DNA of 64,000 nucleotides from Mycolicibacterium llatzerense (GCF_000878195.1 NZ_JXST01000011.1:1-64000); one strand, 5' to 3'. Counted from the first letter of the stretch, positions 37,701 to 46,545 are shown. Notes: generated by a model not told the origin, from the letters alone. Made by a program: numbers and translations.

Positions 37701-38658
37701 CGGAGAAGGCGTCGCGCAATGCCTCTGCGGTATCTCGGATTTCGCGTTCGCCGGACAGGAACACCAGTACGTCGCCGGCCGGTTCGGATTCCAGTTCGCG
37801 CACCGCGTCGACGATCGCCTCGGTCTGGTCGCGCGGCTCGGTGCGGACGATCTCGTGGTCCGGATCGTCCGGATCGTCACTGTCATCCACCGCAACAGGG
37901 ACTTCCAGAGGGCGGTAACGGATTTCGACCGGGTACGTGCGGCCGGAGACCTCGACGATCGGGGCATCGAAGAAGTGCTTGGCGAACCGTTCCGGCTCGA
38001 TGGTCGCCGACGTCACGATGACCTTGAGATCCGGGCGCCGCGGCAATAATTCGCGCAAGTAGCCCAACAGGAAGTCGATGTTCAGGCTGCGTTCGTGAGC
38101 CTCGTCGAGGATCAGAGTGTCGTACCGGAGCAGCCGCCGGTCCCTCTGAATCTCGGCGAGCAGAATGCCGTCAGTCATCAGCTTGACCAGGGTCGAGTCG
38201 CTGGCCTGGTCGGTGAAGCGCACCGTGTAGCCGATGGCACCACCGAGCGCGGTGCCGGTTTCGTCGGCAATGCGCTGCGCCACGGTGCGGGCCGCCAGCC
38301 GGCGCGGCTGGGTGTGCCCGATGGTGCCGCGGATGCCGCGGCCGAGTTCCAGGCAGATCTTGGGCAGCTGCGTCGTCTTGCCCGATCCGGTCTCGCCGGC
38401 GACGATCACCACCTGGTTCTCGGTGATGGCCTTGGCTATTTCCGCGCGCCGGTCGGTGACCGGCAGGTCCGGGTAGGTGATGACGGGCACCGCCGCGAGA
38501 CGGCCGGCGATCACGCCCTCCGCCGCAGCGATCTGTTCTGCGATCTTCTCGGGGGTGTCGCCCCGCAGGTTCTTCAGCCGACGATCCAGCCGCGCGGCGT
38601 CACGGATGGTCAGCCCATCGAGACGGTCGCGCAGATCGCGCAGCTGAAGGTCGGACAC
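34762..38658 (-). CDS. hrpA: ATP-dependent RNA helicase HrpA
   Basis: 1298 aa, GTG start. DEAH-box helicase: Walker A GETGSGKTT (88-95), DEAH (185-188), motif III SATIEPERFAKHF, VAETSLTVPG and QRSGRSGRTAPG in RecA domain 2. The ratchet, OB-fold and the long HrpA-specific C-terminal region (DUF3418) follow, the last giving the usual 1,300-residue length. It unwinds RNA; E. coli HrpA acts in mRNA processing and resolution of stalled ribosomes. Its stop codon overlaps the family A hairpin. Confidence 0.95.
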   Translation of the reverse strand: MSDLQLRDLRDRLDGLTIRDAARLDRRLKNLRGDTPEKIAEQIAAAEGVIAGRLAAVPVITYPDLPVTDRRAEIAKAITENQVVIVAGETGSGKTTQLPKICLELGRGIRGTIGHTQPRRLAARTVAQRIADETGTALGGAIGYTVRFTDQASDSTLVKLMTDGILLAEIQRDRRLLRYDTLILDEAHERSLNIDFLLGYLRELLPRRPDLKVIVTSATIEPERFAKHFFDAPIVEVSGRTYPVEIRYRPLEVPVAVDDSDDPDDPDHEIVRTEPRDQTEAIVDAVRELESEPAGDVLVFLSGEREIRDTAEALRDAFSGDVFPTEILPLYARLPTADQQKVFNAKPGGPRRIVLATNVAETSLTVPGIRYVVDPGTARISRYSRRTKVQRLPIEPISQASAAQRSGRSGRTAPGVCIRLYSEDDFESRPRYTDPEILRTNLGAVILQMAALGLGDIEAFPFLDPPDARSIRDGIQLLQELGAFDAKGAITDVGRRLARLPLDPRVGRMILQADTEGCVREVLILAAALSIPDPRERPSDREEAARQKHARFADEHSDFVSYLNLWNYLREQRNQLSGSAFRRMCRDEFLHYLRIREWQDLVGQLRSIAGDLGIRESGDDADALRVHTALTAGLLSHVGLREGETRDYQGARNSRFVLAPGSVLTKKPPRWIVVADLVETSRLFGRIAARIEPETVERVAGDLVQRTFSEPHWDARRGAVMAFERVTLYGLPLVPRRRVGYAQVDQVVARELFIRHALVEGDWQTRHHFFRDNTRLRAELEELEERARRRDLLAGDDEVYAFYDQRVPENAVSAKHFDAWWKKQRHVTPDLLTMTRSDLLRADTDADQPDAWQTGDLSLPLSYRFEPGAADDGVTVHVPVEVLARLGGDGFAWQVPALREELVSALIKSLPKDLRRNFVPAPDTARAVLPDLNPGDGSLLEELQRELRRRSGILVPIDAFDLSKVPDHLRVTFAVEKDGTEVARGKDLGALHDKLAGSVRQAVAGAVAGDLQRTGLKSWPEDLAELPRTVESSAAGHTVRGFPAFVDTGAAVDIRVFPTVAEQAAAMGPGLRRLLRLAAPSPVKAAERGLNPRARLSLSSNPDGSLAALLEDCADAAMRVLAPKPVWTAAEFGSLRDAVAAKLVPTTLDVVGRVERVLAAAHAAQVALPDRPSALQADAVADIRAQLARLLPVGFVAATGVTHLADLTRYLTAVGRRLERLPQALAADRERMDRVYAVEDAYDELRQALSPLRCQGDDVRDIARQIEELRVSLWAQQLGTPRPVSEQRIYRAIDAVVP

Positions 38659-38751
38659 CAGTCCCAGGATAGGTGGTGACCTGCAGCACGGTCGGTTGGC
38701 TTCAGAGATCGAGGACCCTGGCGCTCTTCGAATTCGCAGCGGCGCCTGCTG
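38659..38751. other. Gap between MpaB-like gene and hrpA
   Basis: 93 bp holding the hrpA promoter region read on the minus strand. I see no clear regulatory site. Confidence 0.35.
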
Positions 38752-39990
38752 TCATGCAACACGGCTGACGTGCGCGGCCGATTCTCCGATCGTTGTCACG
38801 CTGTCGCCGATCATGGTGCGTAGCAACACTTCTTGCTCCCGTTGCCCACGCACGTCAGCGCGGGCCATCGCACCGGGCACAGTCAGGGCAGCCACACTGA
38901 GAGCCAGGTTTACCGGGATGCGCACTACCGGGTACCACGGCAGTACGTAGGTCAGGCCCAGGTTCCGCATCGCGCGTGGTCCCAGGAAGGCACTGGTGAC
39001 CGACAGATGCTGGACCTTTGCGATGCGGCGGCGCAGGCCCGGCAGGACGCGGTAATGCCAGGCCAGCGGATCCTCAGCCATCGGAATCGCCAACTGCTTC
39101 GTTGATTCGTCGGGCTCGGCCAATGCGGTGAGCGTGTGATACAGAATCCGAATACCGTCACGGAAGCTGCGGGGCAGCCACTCATCCTGGACCCCGATCA
39201 ACCACCCGACATACCGGGTCAGGTGCGCAAGACCGTCAAGTTCAGCCGGCGAGAACACAAATCCCATGCCGATCGATGCGGCGGGCGGCGCAATGAGTGC
39301 GCCGACAAGGGTGGCGGCCATATCGGTCTGGTTGACCGGCATACCCCATTCGTCGGGTCGCCAGTCCGGCATCGCCGCGACATGGCGGCGCACGAACCCG
39401 TGGATCAGCCGCACTCGGACCGTGGACCGGTAACCCACCCCGAGCGGTTCCAGGCCATCTTCGGCGATGACATCCAGGGCCCACTGCATGGTCTCGGCAA
39501 AACGCTTGTAGGACCCTTTCTCCAGCGCACCGGTACGCAGCAGCGTCTTGTTGAAGCCGGAGAACTGATAGCCGCCCAGCAGTGACACATCGCGCGCGAT
39601 GTACATCCCATCAGCGCCGCCTCGACGCAAGGCCCGCGCACCGACGCGGAGTTTGTCCTGGTCCACCCAGTCCGGAGTGTCCTCGATCTGAGCGAAGAAC
39701 TCCCGCAACGGTTCCGGCGCATCGGGCACGTTGGCGATGCCCTCAGCCAGGGCCAGGTCGAACAGGGTCCGGGCCTGCTGTGTCCCGGTGGTCACCATCC
39801 AATCGACAAGGCGATCCGCCGGCTCGTCGCCGACCGTAAGTCGCTGACCGAGCCGCTCCCACTGCTCCGCGTTGGGGTTGCCGATACCCAGCAGCAGCGC
39901 GAACGTCCGCACCAGAGCCGGGACATCGCGGGGGTGGTCAGGATGCCGAGCTGGAACAGAACGCCATTGTTCTTGAGTCGATGAGGCCAT
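38752..39990 (-). CDS. Oxygenase MpaB-family protein (DUF2236)
   Basis: 412 aa from ATG 39990; the longer reading frame upstream would run into the divergent regulator region. It has DUF2236 features: WVDQDKLRVGARALRRGG near residue 110, VRLIHGFVRRHVA and QTDMAATLVGAL in the middle, VGWLIGVQDEWLPRS and a C-terminal hydrophobic LGLTYVLPWYPVVRIPVNLAL. Members include rubber latex oxygenase (Lcp) and MpaB, which are heme- or histidine-liganded oxygenases. The substrate is unknown, probably lipophilic. Divergent TetR and a palindrome suggest repression. Confidence 0.8.
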   Translation of the reverse strand: MASSTQEQWRSVPARHPDHPRDVPALVRTFALLLGIGNPNAEQWERLGQRLTVGDEPADRLVDWMVTTGTQQARTLFDLALAEGIANVPDAPEPLREFFAQIEDTPDWVDQDKLRVGARALRRGGADGMYIARDVSLLGGYQFSGFNKTLLRTGALEKGSYKRFAETMQWALDVIAEDGLEPLGVGYRSTVRVRLIHGFVRRHVAAMPDWRPDEWGMPVNQTDMAATLVGALIAPPAASIGMGFVFSPAELDGLAHLTRYVGWLIGVQDEWLPRSFRDGIRILYHTLTALAEPDESTKQLAIPMAEDPLAWHYRVLPGLRRRIAKVQHLSVTSAFLGPRAMRNLGLTYVLPWYPVVRIPVNLALSVAALTVPGAMARADVRGQREQEVLLRTMIGDSVTTIGESAAHVSRVA

Positions 39991-40001
39991 GATGAAATGC
40001 T

Positions 40002-40034
40002 GACACGAGCATTTACTCGCATACAATTCGTGTC
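40002..40034. promoter_or_regulatory. Candidate TetR operator GACACGA-N19-TCGTGTC
   Basis: Perfect 7-bp arms at 40002-40008 and 40028-40034 in the 55 bp between the MpaB-like gene and the TetR gene. TACAAT (40022-40027), a good -10 for the TetR gene, lies between them. Binding here would repress both genes. Confidence 0.5.
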
Positions 40035-40045
40035 GTGACAGCCCA

Positions 40046-40690
40046 ATGAGCAGCACCTCGGGGGTTCCGCGACGCACGCCGCGGCAGGAACGCTCGCGTT
40101 TGATGGTTGACCGCATCCTCGTCGCCGGCCGAGAAGTGCTGATCGAGCGCGGTTACGACGGAGCCACGACGAATCGGATCGCGGAGGTCGCGGGTATCAG
40201 TCCGGGGTCCCTTTACCAGTACTTTCCCAACAAGGACACCATCATCGCGGCGATCATCGATGACTACACCGACCACGTCCTGCGCACGGTGACCACGCGC
40301 CTCGTGGCGCAGGTGGGCCAACCCGAAGACGTCAGCTCCCTGCGCGACCTCATCGCGATTCTGCTCGACGCAATGATGGATCAACCCGAGATGCTCCGGG
40401 CGCTCATCGAACACACTCCCCGGCTCGGCCTGGGGAGCAAGATCGCCGATTTCGAACAGCGCGTCGGCGAGCTCGCGATCGCCCACCTGCGGATGCGCCC
40501 AGAGCCCACTCGGCACGCCGACACCCGGGTCTGGATTGCCGTCCGCGCTGTCGAACATCTGACCATCAGATACGTGCTCGACCGTCCGGCGATCGACCAT
40601 GACGAATTCCTCGACGAACTCGCCGCGCTCACGTCGTCCTACATGATGGTTCGCAACACCACCACGACGACCGATCAGACAGTCAACTAG
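40046..40690 (+). CDS. TetR-family transcriptional regulator
   Basis: 214 aa. HTH TTNRIAEVAGISPGSLYQYFPNKDTIIAAI (about 41-70) preceded by PRQERSRLMVDRILVAGREVLIERGYDGA. The C-terminal domain, MLRALIEHTPRLGLG..., is of TetR_C type. It is divergent from the MpaB-like oxygenase and likely regulates it through the palindrome between them. It converges with the MarR gene 44 bp away. Confidence 0.9.
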   Translation: MSSTSGVPRRTPRQERSRLMVDRILVAGREVLIERGYDGATTNRIAEVAGISPGSLYQYFPNKDTIIAAIIDDYTDHVLRTVTTRLVAQVGQPEDVSSLRDLIAILLDAMMDQPEMLRALIEHTPRLGLGSKIADFEQRVGELAIAHLRMRPEPTRHADTRVWIAVRAVEHLTIRYVLDRPAIDHDEFLDELAALTSSYMMVRNTTTTTDQTVN

Positions 40691-40734
40691 GCTGGGGCTG
40701 AACGAGTTTCAGCAACCGGCAACACAATCCGACA

Positions 40735-41250
40735 TCACGGGGCGAGGAGATCGCGGCCGGAGCCCATAGCGGCACCGGCGAGCCGATGCCCCAGACCTTC
40801 GACGACGCGCAGGACCGTGTCCCGCTCCTGATCGTTCAGACCGCCGACGGTCATCTCCTCGAGCTGCCTCCACACGTCTTCGATCTGTTGCTGCAATCCG
40901 CGGCTCGCGGGCGTTGCTTCCACCAGGTGGGCGCGCTTGTCCTCGGGACTCGGGAAACGACGCACGAACCCGGCGTGCTCCAGGCGCTGGATCATGCGCG
41001 TCATCGTGGGGGCGTCGGAGCTGGTGAGACGCACCAGATCCGTCTGCCGCAGCGGGCCGCGGTCCCACAGGTACATCATCACCAGCTCCTGCCCCGGATA
41101 CAGACCGAGTGGGCGCAGCAGCGTCGCAACGATCGTTCGGGTCAGTCGCGTGAGCTGGAAGACCGCATGACTGACCGGGCCACTGCGCGCCGCCGTCGGC
41201 GACGCCAGCGCCTCACACGTCTCCTGGCCGTCAACGCTCTCCGTAGCCAT
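40735..41250 (-). CDS. MarR-family transcriptional regulator
   Basis: 171 aa from ATG 41250 with GGGGGT 9 nt upstream; ATG 41271 would add 7 residues. The winged HTH is LRQTDLVRLTSSDAPTMTRMIQRLEHAGFVRRFPSPEDKRAHLVEAT. Dimerisation helices flank it. MarR repressors respond to phenolic or other small molecules. It is divergent from a small secreted protein gene, and inverted repeats lie between them. Confidence 0.9.
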   Translation of the reverse strand: MATESVDGQETCEALASPTAARSGPVSHAVFQLTRLTRTIVATLLRPLGLYPGQELVMMYLWDRGPLRQTDLVRLTSSDAPTMTRMIQRLEHAGFVRRFPSPEDKRAHLVEATPASRGLQQQIEDVWRQLEEMTVGGLNDQERDTVLRVVEGLGHRLAGAAMGSGRDLLAP

Positions 41251-41273
41251 CAGCGCACCCCCGGTCTTCATTA

Positions 41274-41283
41274 GTTGTCCAAC
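41274..41283. promoter_or_regulatory. MarR-type inverted repeat GTTG-TC-CAAC
   Basis: Short perfect inverted repeat next to the MarR start, a typical autoregulatory position. A second, TTGTTTAAGCAA, is at 41342-41353. Short arms make either alone weak evidence. Confidence 0.4.
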
Positions 41284-41341
41284 CATCATAACCCTACCTA
41301 GACGCCGAGTAACCACTGGTGGAATAGCTTTTTCAAGATAC

Positions 41342-41353
41342 TTGTTTAAGCAA
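41342..41353. promoter_or_regulatory. MarR-type inverted repeat TTGTTTAAGCAA
   Basis: TTG-N6-CAA with symmetrical flanks, 20 bp upstream of the small secreted protein ATG and followed by CTATCTAG. CTACCTAG occurs also at 41294-41301. The position suits control of both divergent genes. Confidence 0.4.
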
Positions 41354-41373
41354 CTATCTAGGAAGGCGGCACC

Positions 41374-41823
41374 ATGAACACCACCCGCAACCAGCACTTC
41401 GCTCGCCTCGTGGCAGCAGGCGTCATTGGAGTCTCGGCCCTGTCGATCGCATTCGCGACGCCCGCCGGCGCGAAAGGGCCGCATCCCGGTCCCGTGATCG
41501 ACCGCCCCGAGCCGACCAGTTCCCTCAGTGCGCAGAACAACGACGGCCGCATCTCTACCGCTCCGGTGAGCCCCGCTCAGCGGATGGCGCCGGGCGCCAT
41601 ACCGCGGTCGCAGCCGGCGACGTCGATCAGCGCGCAGCAGACCGCCGGCGGTACTCCACAGTCATCGACGAACCGTGCCGAAAGCCCAGCGCCCGGCCCG
41701 GATCCGGCCAGTGGGGCGCGCGACACCGCACATCGCGCGGAACCAAGGACTCCGTCAATGCCAAGCGGTATGACGCCCGCCGATGCTGTCCGTTCGTCCG
41801 GAGGCATGGGCGCAGCTACGTAG
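41374..41823 (+). CDS. Small secreted Pro/Ser/Ala-rich protein
   Basis: 149 aa. MNTTRNQHFARLVAAGVIGVSALSIAFATPAGA is a clear signal peptide with cleavage near residue 33 (PAGA|K). The mature ~115 residues are low-complexity, rich in Pro, Ser, Thr, Ala and Gln, and look disordered; I recognise no domain. AGGAAGG upstream is a good ribosome-binding site. It is divergent from MarR and 43 bp before an NTF2-like gene, perhaps one operon. Function unknown. Confidence 0.7.
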   Translation: MNTTRNQHFARLVAAGVIGVSALSIAFATPAGAKGPHPGPVIDRPEPTSSLSAQNNDGRISTAPVSPAQRMAPGAIPRSQPATSISAQQTAGGTPQSSTNRAESPAPGPDPASGARDTAHRAEPRTPSMPSGMTPADAVRSSGGMGAAT

Positions 41824-41866
41824 TCTCAAAGTCGCCGCCCGTTGCGCACCCGAATGGAGAAACCCC

Positions 41867-42274
41867 ATGGCCGACCGCGAAGACATCATCGACCTGCTGA
41901 CCAGGTACGCCACCGGCATCGACCGGCAGGACTGGCCATTGTTTCGCTCCGTGTTCACCGCCGACTGCGTGTTGGACTACGGCCAGATCGGGTCGTGGCA
42001 CGGAGTCGATGGCGTGACGGACTACATGATCCAGGTGCACGTGCCGTTCGAGCACACGTTGCACCGGCTCAGCAATCACGCCATCGAAATCGATGGCGAC
42101 ACCGCCACCGCCCGTACCTACGTCGACGTGTTGCTGATTGCTCGGGACGCGAAGCCACACAAGACATCTGACGTCAATGCGACCGGGTTCTACGACGACG
42201 AACTGGTCCGCACCGACGAAGGGTGGCGCATCAACCGTCGAAAACTCACCATGGTCCGGAACCGCTCTCTCTGA
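41867..42274 (+). CDS. NTF2-like (SnoaL/ketosteroid isomerase-like) protein
   Basis: 135 aa from ATG 41867 with GGAGA upstream. SnoaL-like alpha+beta cone: DREDIIDLLTRYATGIDRQDWPLFRSVFTADCVLDY, then HRLSNHAIEIDGDTATARTYVDVLL and TGFYDDELVRTDEGWRINRRKLTMV. This is the subgroup with an aromatic-compound dioxygenase beta-like pattern. No catalytic residue can be fixed. May be co-transcribed with the secreted protein gene. Confidence 0.85.
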   Translation: MADREDIIDLLTRYATGIDRQDWPLFRSVFTADCVLDYGQIGSWHGVDGVTDYMIQVHVPFEHTLHRLSNHAIEIDGDTATARTYVDVLLIARDAKPHKTSDVNATGFYDDELVRTDEGWRINRRKLTMVRNRSL

Positions 42275-42314
42275 GCGCCCAAGGTCTGCCGAAACGCGGT
42301 TTCGCCGACGAAGG

Positions 42315-43208
42315 CTAGGGCTGGTCGGGTGCCCAGTAATCCAACATCGCGGCGAACGTCTCAAACGCCGGCCTGGACACCCCATACGCCGCTTCAAGAT
42401 GGATGCTGATCGGGAAACCCAACTCACCAACCCCATCGATAACCCGCTTGTACAGATCGAGCATCAACGTCCGCTTGACCGCCGGCTCCTCACCCGCCAA
42501 CCGCGTCACGAACTCCTGCTCCGCGGCCACCAACGGATTACCCGGATCCTGGATCAGCCAATTGATCAAACCGACCTTGGACTCCATCTTCGGCACAAAC
42601 CCGAACGACAACAACAGCTCCGGCCGATGCTCGGTGGTCGCAGCGAACTCCTTCAAGAACCCCACAATCGTGTCCGAATAGAGCAGCTGCGTCATCCCGT
42701 ACGTGGCGCCCTGGTTGATCTTGAAGTTGAAGCGCCCCTGCTCACCGTCACGCGTCGGGATCAAGATGACACCCCGGTTGGGCACCTGATCCCGGTAGAT
42801 CGTCAACGCGTCAGTCGGGGCCACACCCGTACCGTCACCGTCGCTCATCGTGCGCGGCACGCCCACGAACGCGATCCCATCGAAGTCCGCCTCCTGCAGC
42901 ACGCTCAGGCGCTTGCCGAGCGCATCCTCATCCAAAAACGACGTCACCTGCGTGCACAAGCCGCGCATCCCCGGCAGCTCAGGCTTCATCAACTGCCAGA
43001 AATCGAGGACGTCCATCTTCGGCTTCATCTCGACAGGCCGATCGCCGTCTTCCTCGATCATCCCCGGGATCATCACGTGCCGAATACGGCCCTCGAGGCC
43101 GACCTCCGCGGCGTTGAGCAGCACCTTGTGCGCCTCGTCGACCGCAAACTGGGGACCGCGCTCAATATTGGGCGGGACCAGTTCGAAGGCGATGGTGTTC
43201 AGGGTCAC
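42315..43208 (-). CDS. Methylenetetrahydrofolate reductase-like (MetF-related) protein
   Basis: 297 aa with a TIM-barrel pattern: FELVPPNIERGP, GMRGLCTQVTSFLDEDALG, FDGIAFVGVPRTMSDGDGTGVAPTDAL and FNFKINQGATYGMTQLLYSDTIVGFLKEF. It resembles the mycobacterial MTHFR-like proteins that differ from E. coli MetF. If active, it makes 5-methyl-THF for methionine synthesis with NADH and perhaps without bound FAD; this is inferred. ATG 43208. Divergent from the alpha/beta hydrolase with a 155 bp gap. Confidence 0.75.
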   Translation of the reverse strand: MTLNTIAFELVPPNIERGPQFAVDEAHKVLLNAAEVGLEGRIRHVMIPGMIEEDGDRPVEMKPKMDVLDFWQLMKPELPGMRGLCTQVTSFLDEDALGKRLSVLQEADFDGIAFVGVPRTMSDGDGTGVAPTDALTIYRDQVPNRGVILIPTRDGEQGRFNFKINQGATYGMTQLLYSDTIVGFLKEFAATTEHRPELLLSFGFVPKMESKVGLINWLIQDPGNPLVAAEQEFVTRLAGEEPAVKRTLMLDLYKRVIDGVGELGFPISIHLEAAYGVSRPAFETFAAMLDYWAPDQP

Positions 43209-43363
43209 GACTCTGCTCCGGATCTCAGGACTACATACGGGGCGCAGGCGTCACTGACCGCTACGACCCGCAGGCCGTGTTTCCCGTGAAACCTCCACCC
43301 TACCGATGGCCTCCAGCAAAGAATCGGCCACGTCCGGCTTGCCACACGTGATAAACCCGTCCC
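43209..43363. promoter_or_regulatory. Divergent intergenic region, MTHFR-like and hydrolase genes
   Basis: 155 bp with no gene. I see no palindrome strong enough to name; promoters for both flanking genes must lie here. Confidence 0.35.
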
Positions 43364-44125
43364 GTGGCTGAACGCGTCAAGTTCCAGAGTTCCACCGGCC
43401 CCATGCTGGCCGGGATCATCGACCTACCTGAAGGCACCCCGCGCGGTTGGGGGGTCTTCTCCCACGGCTTCACCCTCGGCAAGGACTCCCCCGCCGCGGC
43501 ACGCATCTGCAAGCAGCTGGCATCCGACGGCATCGGGATGCTCCGCTTCGACGCCATCGGGCTGGGTGACTCAGAAGGCCACTGGGGCGACGGGTCCTTC
43601 ACCCACAAGACCAACGACGTCATCGAGGCGTGCAAGTTCATGACCGAGCGCGGCACGCCTTCGGCATTGTTGGTCGGGCACTCGTTCGGCGGGGCGTCGG
43701 TCCTGTCCGCGGCCCGGCAGGCTCCCGGCGTCCGCGCGGTCGTCACCGTCGGTGCGCCCATCGACCCGTCGCATGTCGAGAAGCAGTACGACGACATCCT
43801 CGACTGCGTGCTCGCGAACGGCAGCGCACAGTGGATGGTCGGCGGGCGTGAACTGACCCTCAAGCGCGACTTCGTGGAGGATGTCCGCGCGGCCAAGCTG
43901 CACAGCAAGATCAAGGAGCTGCACCTGCCGCTGCTGATCCTGCACTCGCCGACCGACAACACCGTGGGCATCGAGAACGCCAGTGAGATTTTCCGGACTG
44001 CCCGGCACCCGCGCAGCTTCGTCTCGCTGGAGGGCACCGAACACCTGCTCACCGGACCTGGCCAGGCCAAGCGAGCGGGACGGATCATCGGCGCCTGGGC
44101 CGATGCCTATCTGGGAGCTAAGTAG
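43364..44125 (+). CDS. Alpha/beta-hydrolase, OsmC-associated/dienelactone-like
   Basis: 253 aa, GTG start. [22 protein letters not shown] provides the oxyanion hole, nucleophile elbow [10 protein letters not shown] (Ser), DNTVGIENA (Asp) and GTEHLL (His) complete the triad. This arrangement is common in hydrolases fused or linked to OsmC proteins. It is cytosolic; the ester substrate is unknown. Its 3' end overlaps the convergent decarboxylase gene by 8 bp. Confidence 0.88.
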   Translation: MAERVKFQSSTGPMLAGIIDLPEGTPRGWGVFSHGFTLGKDSPAAARICKQLASDGIGMLRFDAIGLGDSEGHWGDGSFTHKTNDVIEACKFMTERGTPSALLVGHSFGGASVLSAARQAPGVRAVVTVGAPIDPSHVEKQYDDILDCVLANGSAQWMVGGRELTLKRDFVEDVRAAKLHSKIKELHLPLLILHSPTDNTVGIENASEIFRTARHPRSFVSLEGTEHLLTGPGQAKRAGRIIGAWADAYLGAK

Positions 44126-45782
44126 CCTCGTTCGCCTTGGCGATTGCCTCGGCGAGTTCCTCCAGTAGCGGCGGCACGTCCAGAGCGGTCACCACGGCTT
44201 CGATGAAGACCAGATCGTTCGGGTGCGCTGCCGCGTCGGCCAAGGCGGCGTCCAACTCTCCGCAGGTGGTGGCCCGGTGGGACAACGGGTTTCGGATGCC
44301 GAGCGCTGCCGGAATGTCGCGCCACCGCCAGCTGACGATGTCGTTGTACGGCGCGGTGGGACCGTGGATCGCGCGCTCGACGGTGTAGCCGTCGTTGTTC
44401 ACCAGGATCACGACCGCGGGCACGCCTTCGCGCCCGAACTGCCCGAGTTCCTGGATCGTCAACTGTGCGGCGCCGTCCCCGATCAGCAACACCGGACGAC
44501 GGCTCCGTTCGGCCAGGCCCGCGCCGAGTGCGGCCGGCAAGGTGTATCCGATGGACGCCCATAGCGGCTGACCGATGAACGCCACGCCGCTGGGCAGTCG
44601 GTGTCGGGCCATGCCGTAGTACGACGTGCCCTGCTCGGCCAAGACCACGTTGCCCGGGGTGAGGGCGCCACAAACCTTGTCCCACAAGGCTTTCTGCGTG
44701 AGCGGCTGATCCGGCTCGAGCACCGGATCAGACCCATCGGGCACGGGCTGGGGCACCGCCGGCGACCGGGTGGGCCGGCCCTTCAGGATGCCGGTGATCG
44801 CGTCGAGCGCCGCCGACATGTCCAGTGGTGCAAAGACTTCACCCGCCACGACGCTCTGATTGGGGCCGATGTCGATGGTCCGCGCGGGGTCGATCTGCTG
44901 CGTGAACGATGCGCTCACCATGTCGGTGAACTGAACCCCTGCGGTGACCAGCACTGGGGCCTCTTCGATGGCTCGGCGGACCGACTCCTGACTGGAGGTG
45001 CCCGCATAGATGCCGAGGAATTCGGGCGCCGACTCGTCGACCAGGCTCTTGCCCCACATCAGCGTGGCGTGCGGGACGACGTCGGCCGCCAGCAGTGCCT
45101 CCAGTTGCGGGACGGCTTCCAGTCGATGCACGAGGAGGTCGGCCAGCACCGTCAGCTGATGCTCGCCGATGAGGCGGGCAGCCGCCGCGGTGAACAGCGA
45201 CAGCGCCCGCGGGCTGGTGCCACTGGTGTACCGCGGCAGGGGTCCCGTCGGAGGTTCCACGGGGAACCGGGCAACGTCGGTGGCCAGCATCAGGTAGCCC
45301 GGCAGCTTGCGCTCGTGCACCTCGGACAGCACCCGGTCGATTTCCCGAGTGGCGGTGGCCGGCACGAGTTTGGCTTGTGCGCAGGTGATTTCGCGGGCGA
45401 TACGGAGGAAGTGGTCGAAGTCGCCGTCGCCGAGCGAGTGGTGGATCACCCGGCGGGAGCCCTGGACGTCGATGGATGGGGTGCCGACGATGTGGACCAC
45501 CGGCACGTGCTCGGCGTAGCTGCCCGCGATCGCGTTGGCGGCGGACAGCTCCCCGACGCCGAACGTCGTGATCAGCGCCGCCATCCCCCGCAGCCTCCCG
45601 TAGCCGTCGGCGGCGTATCCGGCGTTGAGTTCATTGGCACTGCCGACCCACCGGATATCCGGATGCGCGATCACATGGTCGAGCAACTCCAGATTGAAAT
45701 CACCTGGGACCCCGAATATCTCGGTGGCGCCGAGTTCAGCGAGCCGGTCCAGCAGGTAGTCACCGACGGTGTATTCGGGCAT
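44118..45782 (-). CDS. kdc: Thiamine-diphosphate 2-keto acid decarboxylase (KdcA/indolepyruvate type)
   Basis: 554 aa from ATG 45782 with GGAGG 5 nt upstream. PDC-family marks: cofactor Glu51 ([16 protein letters not shown]), catalytic HH pair (His114, His115) and the ThDP motif [19 protein letters not shown]...NNDGYTVE. It decarboxylates branched-chain or aromatic 2-keto acids to aldehydes. M. tuberculosis has a similar enzyme, Rv0853c. Aldehydes made here could feed reductases such as the ADH at 13.8 kb, though that is not shown. Divergent from a TetR regulator; the GGAAC-N6-GTTCC site lies between. Confidence 0.92.
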   Translation of the reverse strand: MPEYTVGDYLLDRLAELGATEIFGVPGDFNLELLDHVIAHPDIRWVGSANELNAGYAADGYGRLRGMAALITTFGVGELSAANAIAGSYAEHVPVVHIVGTPSIDVQGSRRVIHHSLGDGDFDHFLRIAREITCAQAKLVPATATREIDRVLSEVHERKLPGYLMLATDVARFPVEPPTGPLPRYTSGTSPRALSLFTAAAARLIGEHQLTVLADLLVHRLEAVPQLEALLAADVVPHATLMWGKSLVDESAPEFLGIYAGTSSQESVRRAIEEAPVLVTAGVQFTDMVSASFTQQIDPARTIDIGPNQSVVAGEVFAPLDMSAALDAITGILKGRPTRSPAVPQPVPDGSDPVLEPDQPLTQKALWDKVCGALTPGNVVLAEQGTSYYGMARHRLPSGVAFIGQPLWASIGYTLPAALGAGLAERSRRPVLLIGDGAAQLTIQELGQFGREGVPAVVILVNNDGYTVERAIHGPTAPYNDIVSWRWRDIPAALGIRNPLSHRATTCGELDAALADAAAHPNDLVFIEAVVTALDVPPLLEELAEAIAKANEAT

Positions 45783-45895
45783 GCCGGCCTCCTGGATTCG
45801 CGGGTACTGCGATGGTATCGGCCGATCATCGCCGGCGTTCGACGCAGAGAGGCCGGGCGAGATCGCGGACATCGGCGGGAAGTCGCTCTACAGTT

Positions 45896-45915
45896 GCGGA
45901 ACTGTCTTGTTCCGC
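45896..45915. promoter_or_regulatory. TetR operator candidate GCGGAAC-N6-GTTCCGC
   Basis: Perfect 7-bp arms with TGTCTT between, 18 bp before the TetR ATG and 113 bp upstream of the decarboxylase start. The half-site and 6-nt spacing GGAAC-N6-GTTCC recur at 46590-46605 before the next gene, so this is most likely an autoregulatory operator. Confidence 0.7.
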
Positions 45916-45933
45916 TGAAACGAGGAGCGTCCC

Positions 45934-46545
45934 ATGCCGACCAGTCGAGCTCCCAAGCGTGCGGCCGGTCGCTGGGATCCGACGCTGGAGGCCACGATCC
46001 TCGACGCGACCCTGGCGGCAGTCACCGAGCTGGGCTACGACCGGATGACGATGGATGACCTTGCGGCGCGCGCCGGGGTCGGCAAGGCGGCGATCTACCG
46101 GCGCTGGTCGTCGAAAGGCGAGGTCGTGGCACAGGCCATCGCGCACTGGCGGCGCTCGCTCGGGACGCCGCCCGCCCCCGACACCGGCTCGTTGCGCGGC
46201 GACCTGGACGCCCTGGTGGATGCTGTTCCCGACTACGACGCCAAGGACATTGACACGATTCGCGTGGTGGTCGGGGTCGCGACGGCGGCGATGCGCGACC
46301 CCGTACTGTCGGCAGCCCTCGACGATCTGGTGCTGAGCGTGCCGCGCCAAGTGCTGCGCTCGATCCTCGATCGGGCAGTCGCCCGCGGTGAGATCTCCAC
46401 CGCGCGCGATCTGACGCTGCTGCCCGACGCAGTCCTCGGGCTCAACATCCTGCGGATGATCTCCGGACGCCCCATCGACCGCATCTACGTCCGGCGGGTG
46501 CTGGACGACGTGGTGCTGCCGCTGGCCACCGCGTCGCCTTCCTGA
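45934..46545 (+). CDS. TetR-family transcriptional regulator
   Basis: 203 aa. HTH MTMDDLAARAGVGKAAIYRRWSSKGEVV (about 38-65), followed by a TetR_C-type ligand-binding part (LGTPPAPDTGSLRGDLDALVDAV...VRVVVGVATAAMRDP). ATG with GAGGAGCG upstream. Matching operators lie before it and before the FAD monooxygenase gene downstream, so it probably regulates both. Confidence 0.92.
   Translation: MPTSRAPKRAAGRWDPTLEATILDATLAAVTELGYDRMTMDDLAARAGVGKAAIYRRWSSKGEVVAQAIAHWRRSLGTPPAPDTGSLRGDLDALVDAVPDYDAKDIDTIRVVVGVATAAMRDPVLSAALDDLVLSVPRQVLRSILDRAVARGEISTARDLTLLPDAVLGLNILRMISGRPIDRIYVRRVLDDVVLPLATASPS

Noticed and set aside
44601..46058. Long plus-strand frame opposite the keto acid decarboxylase gene
   Set aside because: Low-information composition and antisense to a gene with complete ThDP motifs.
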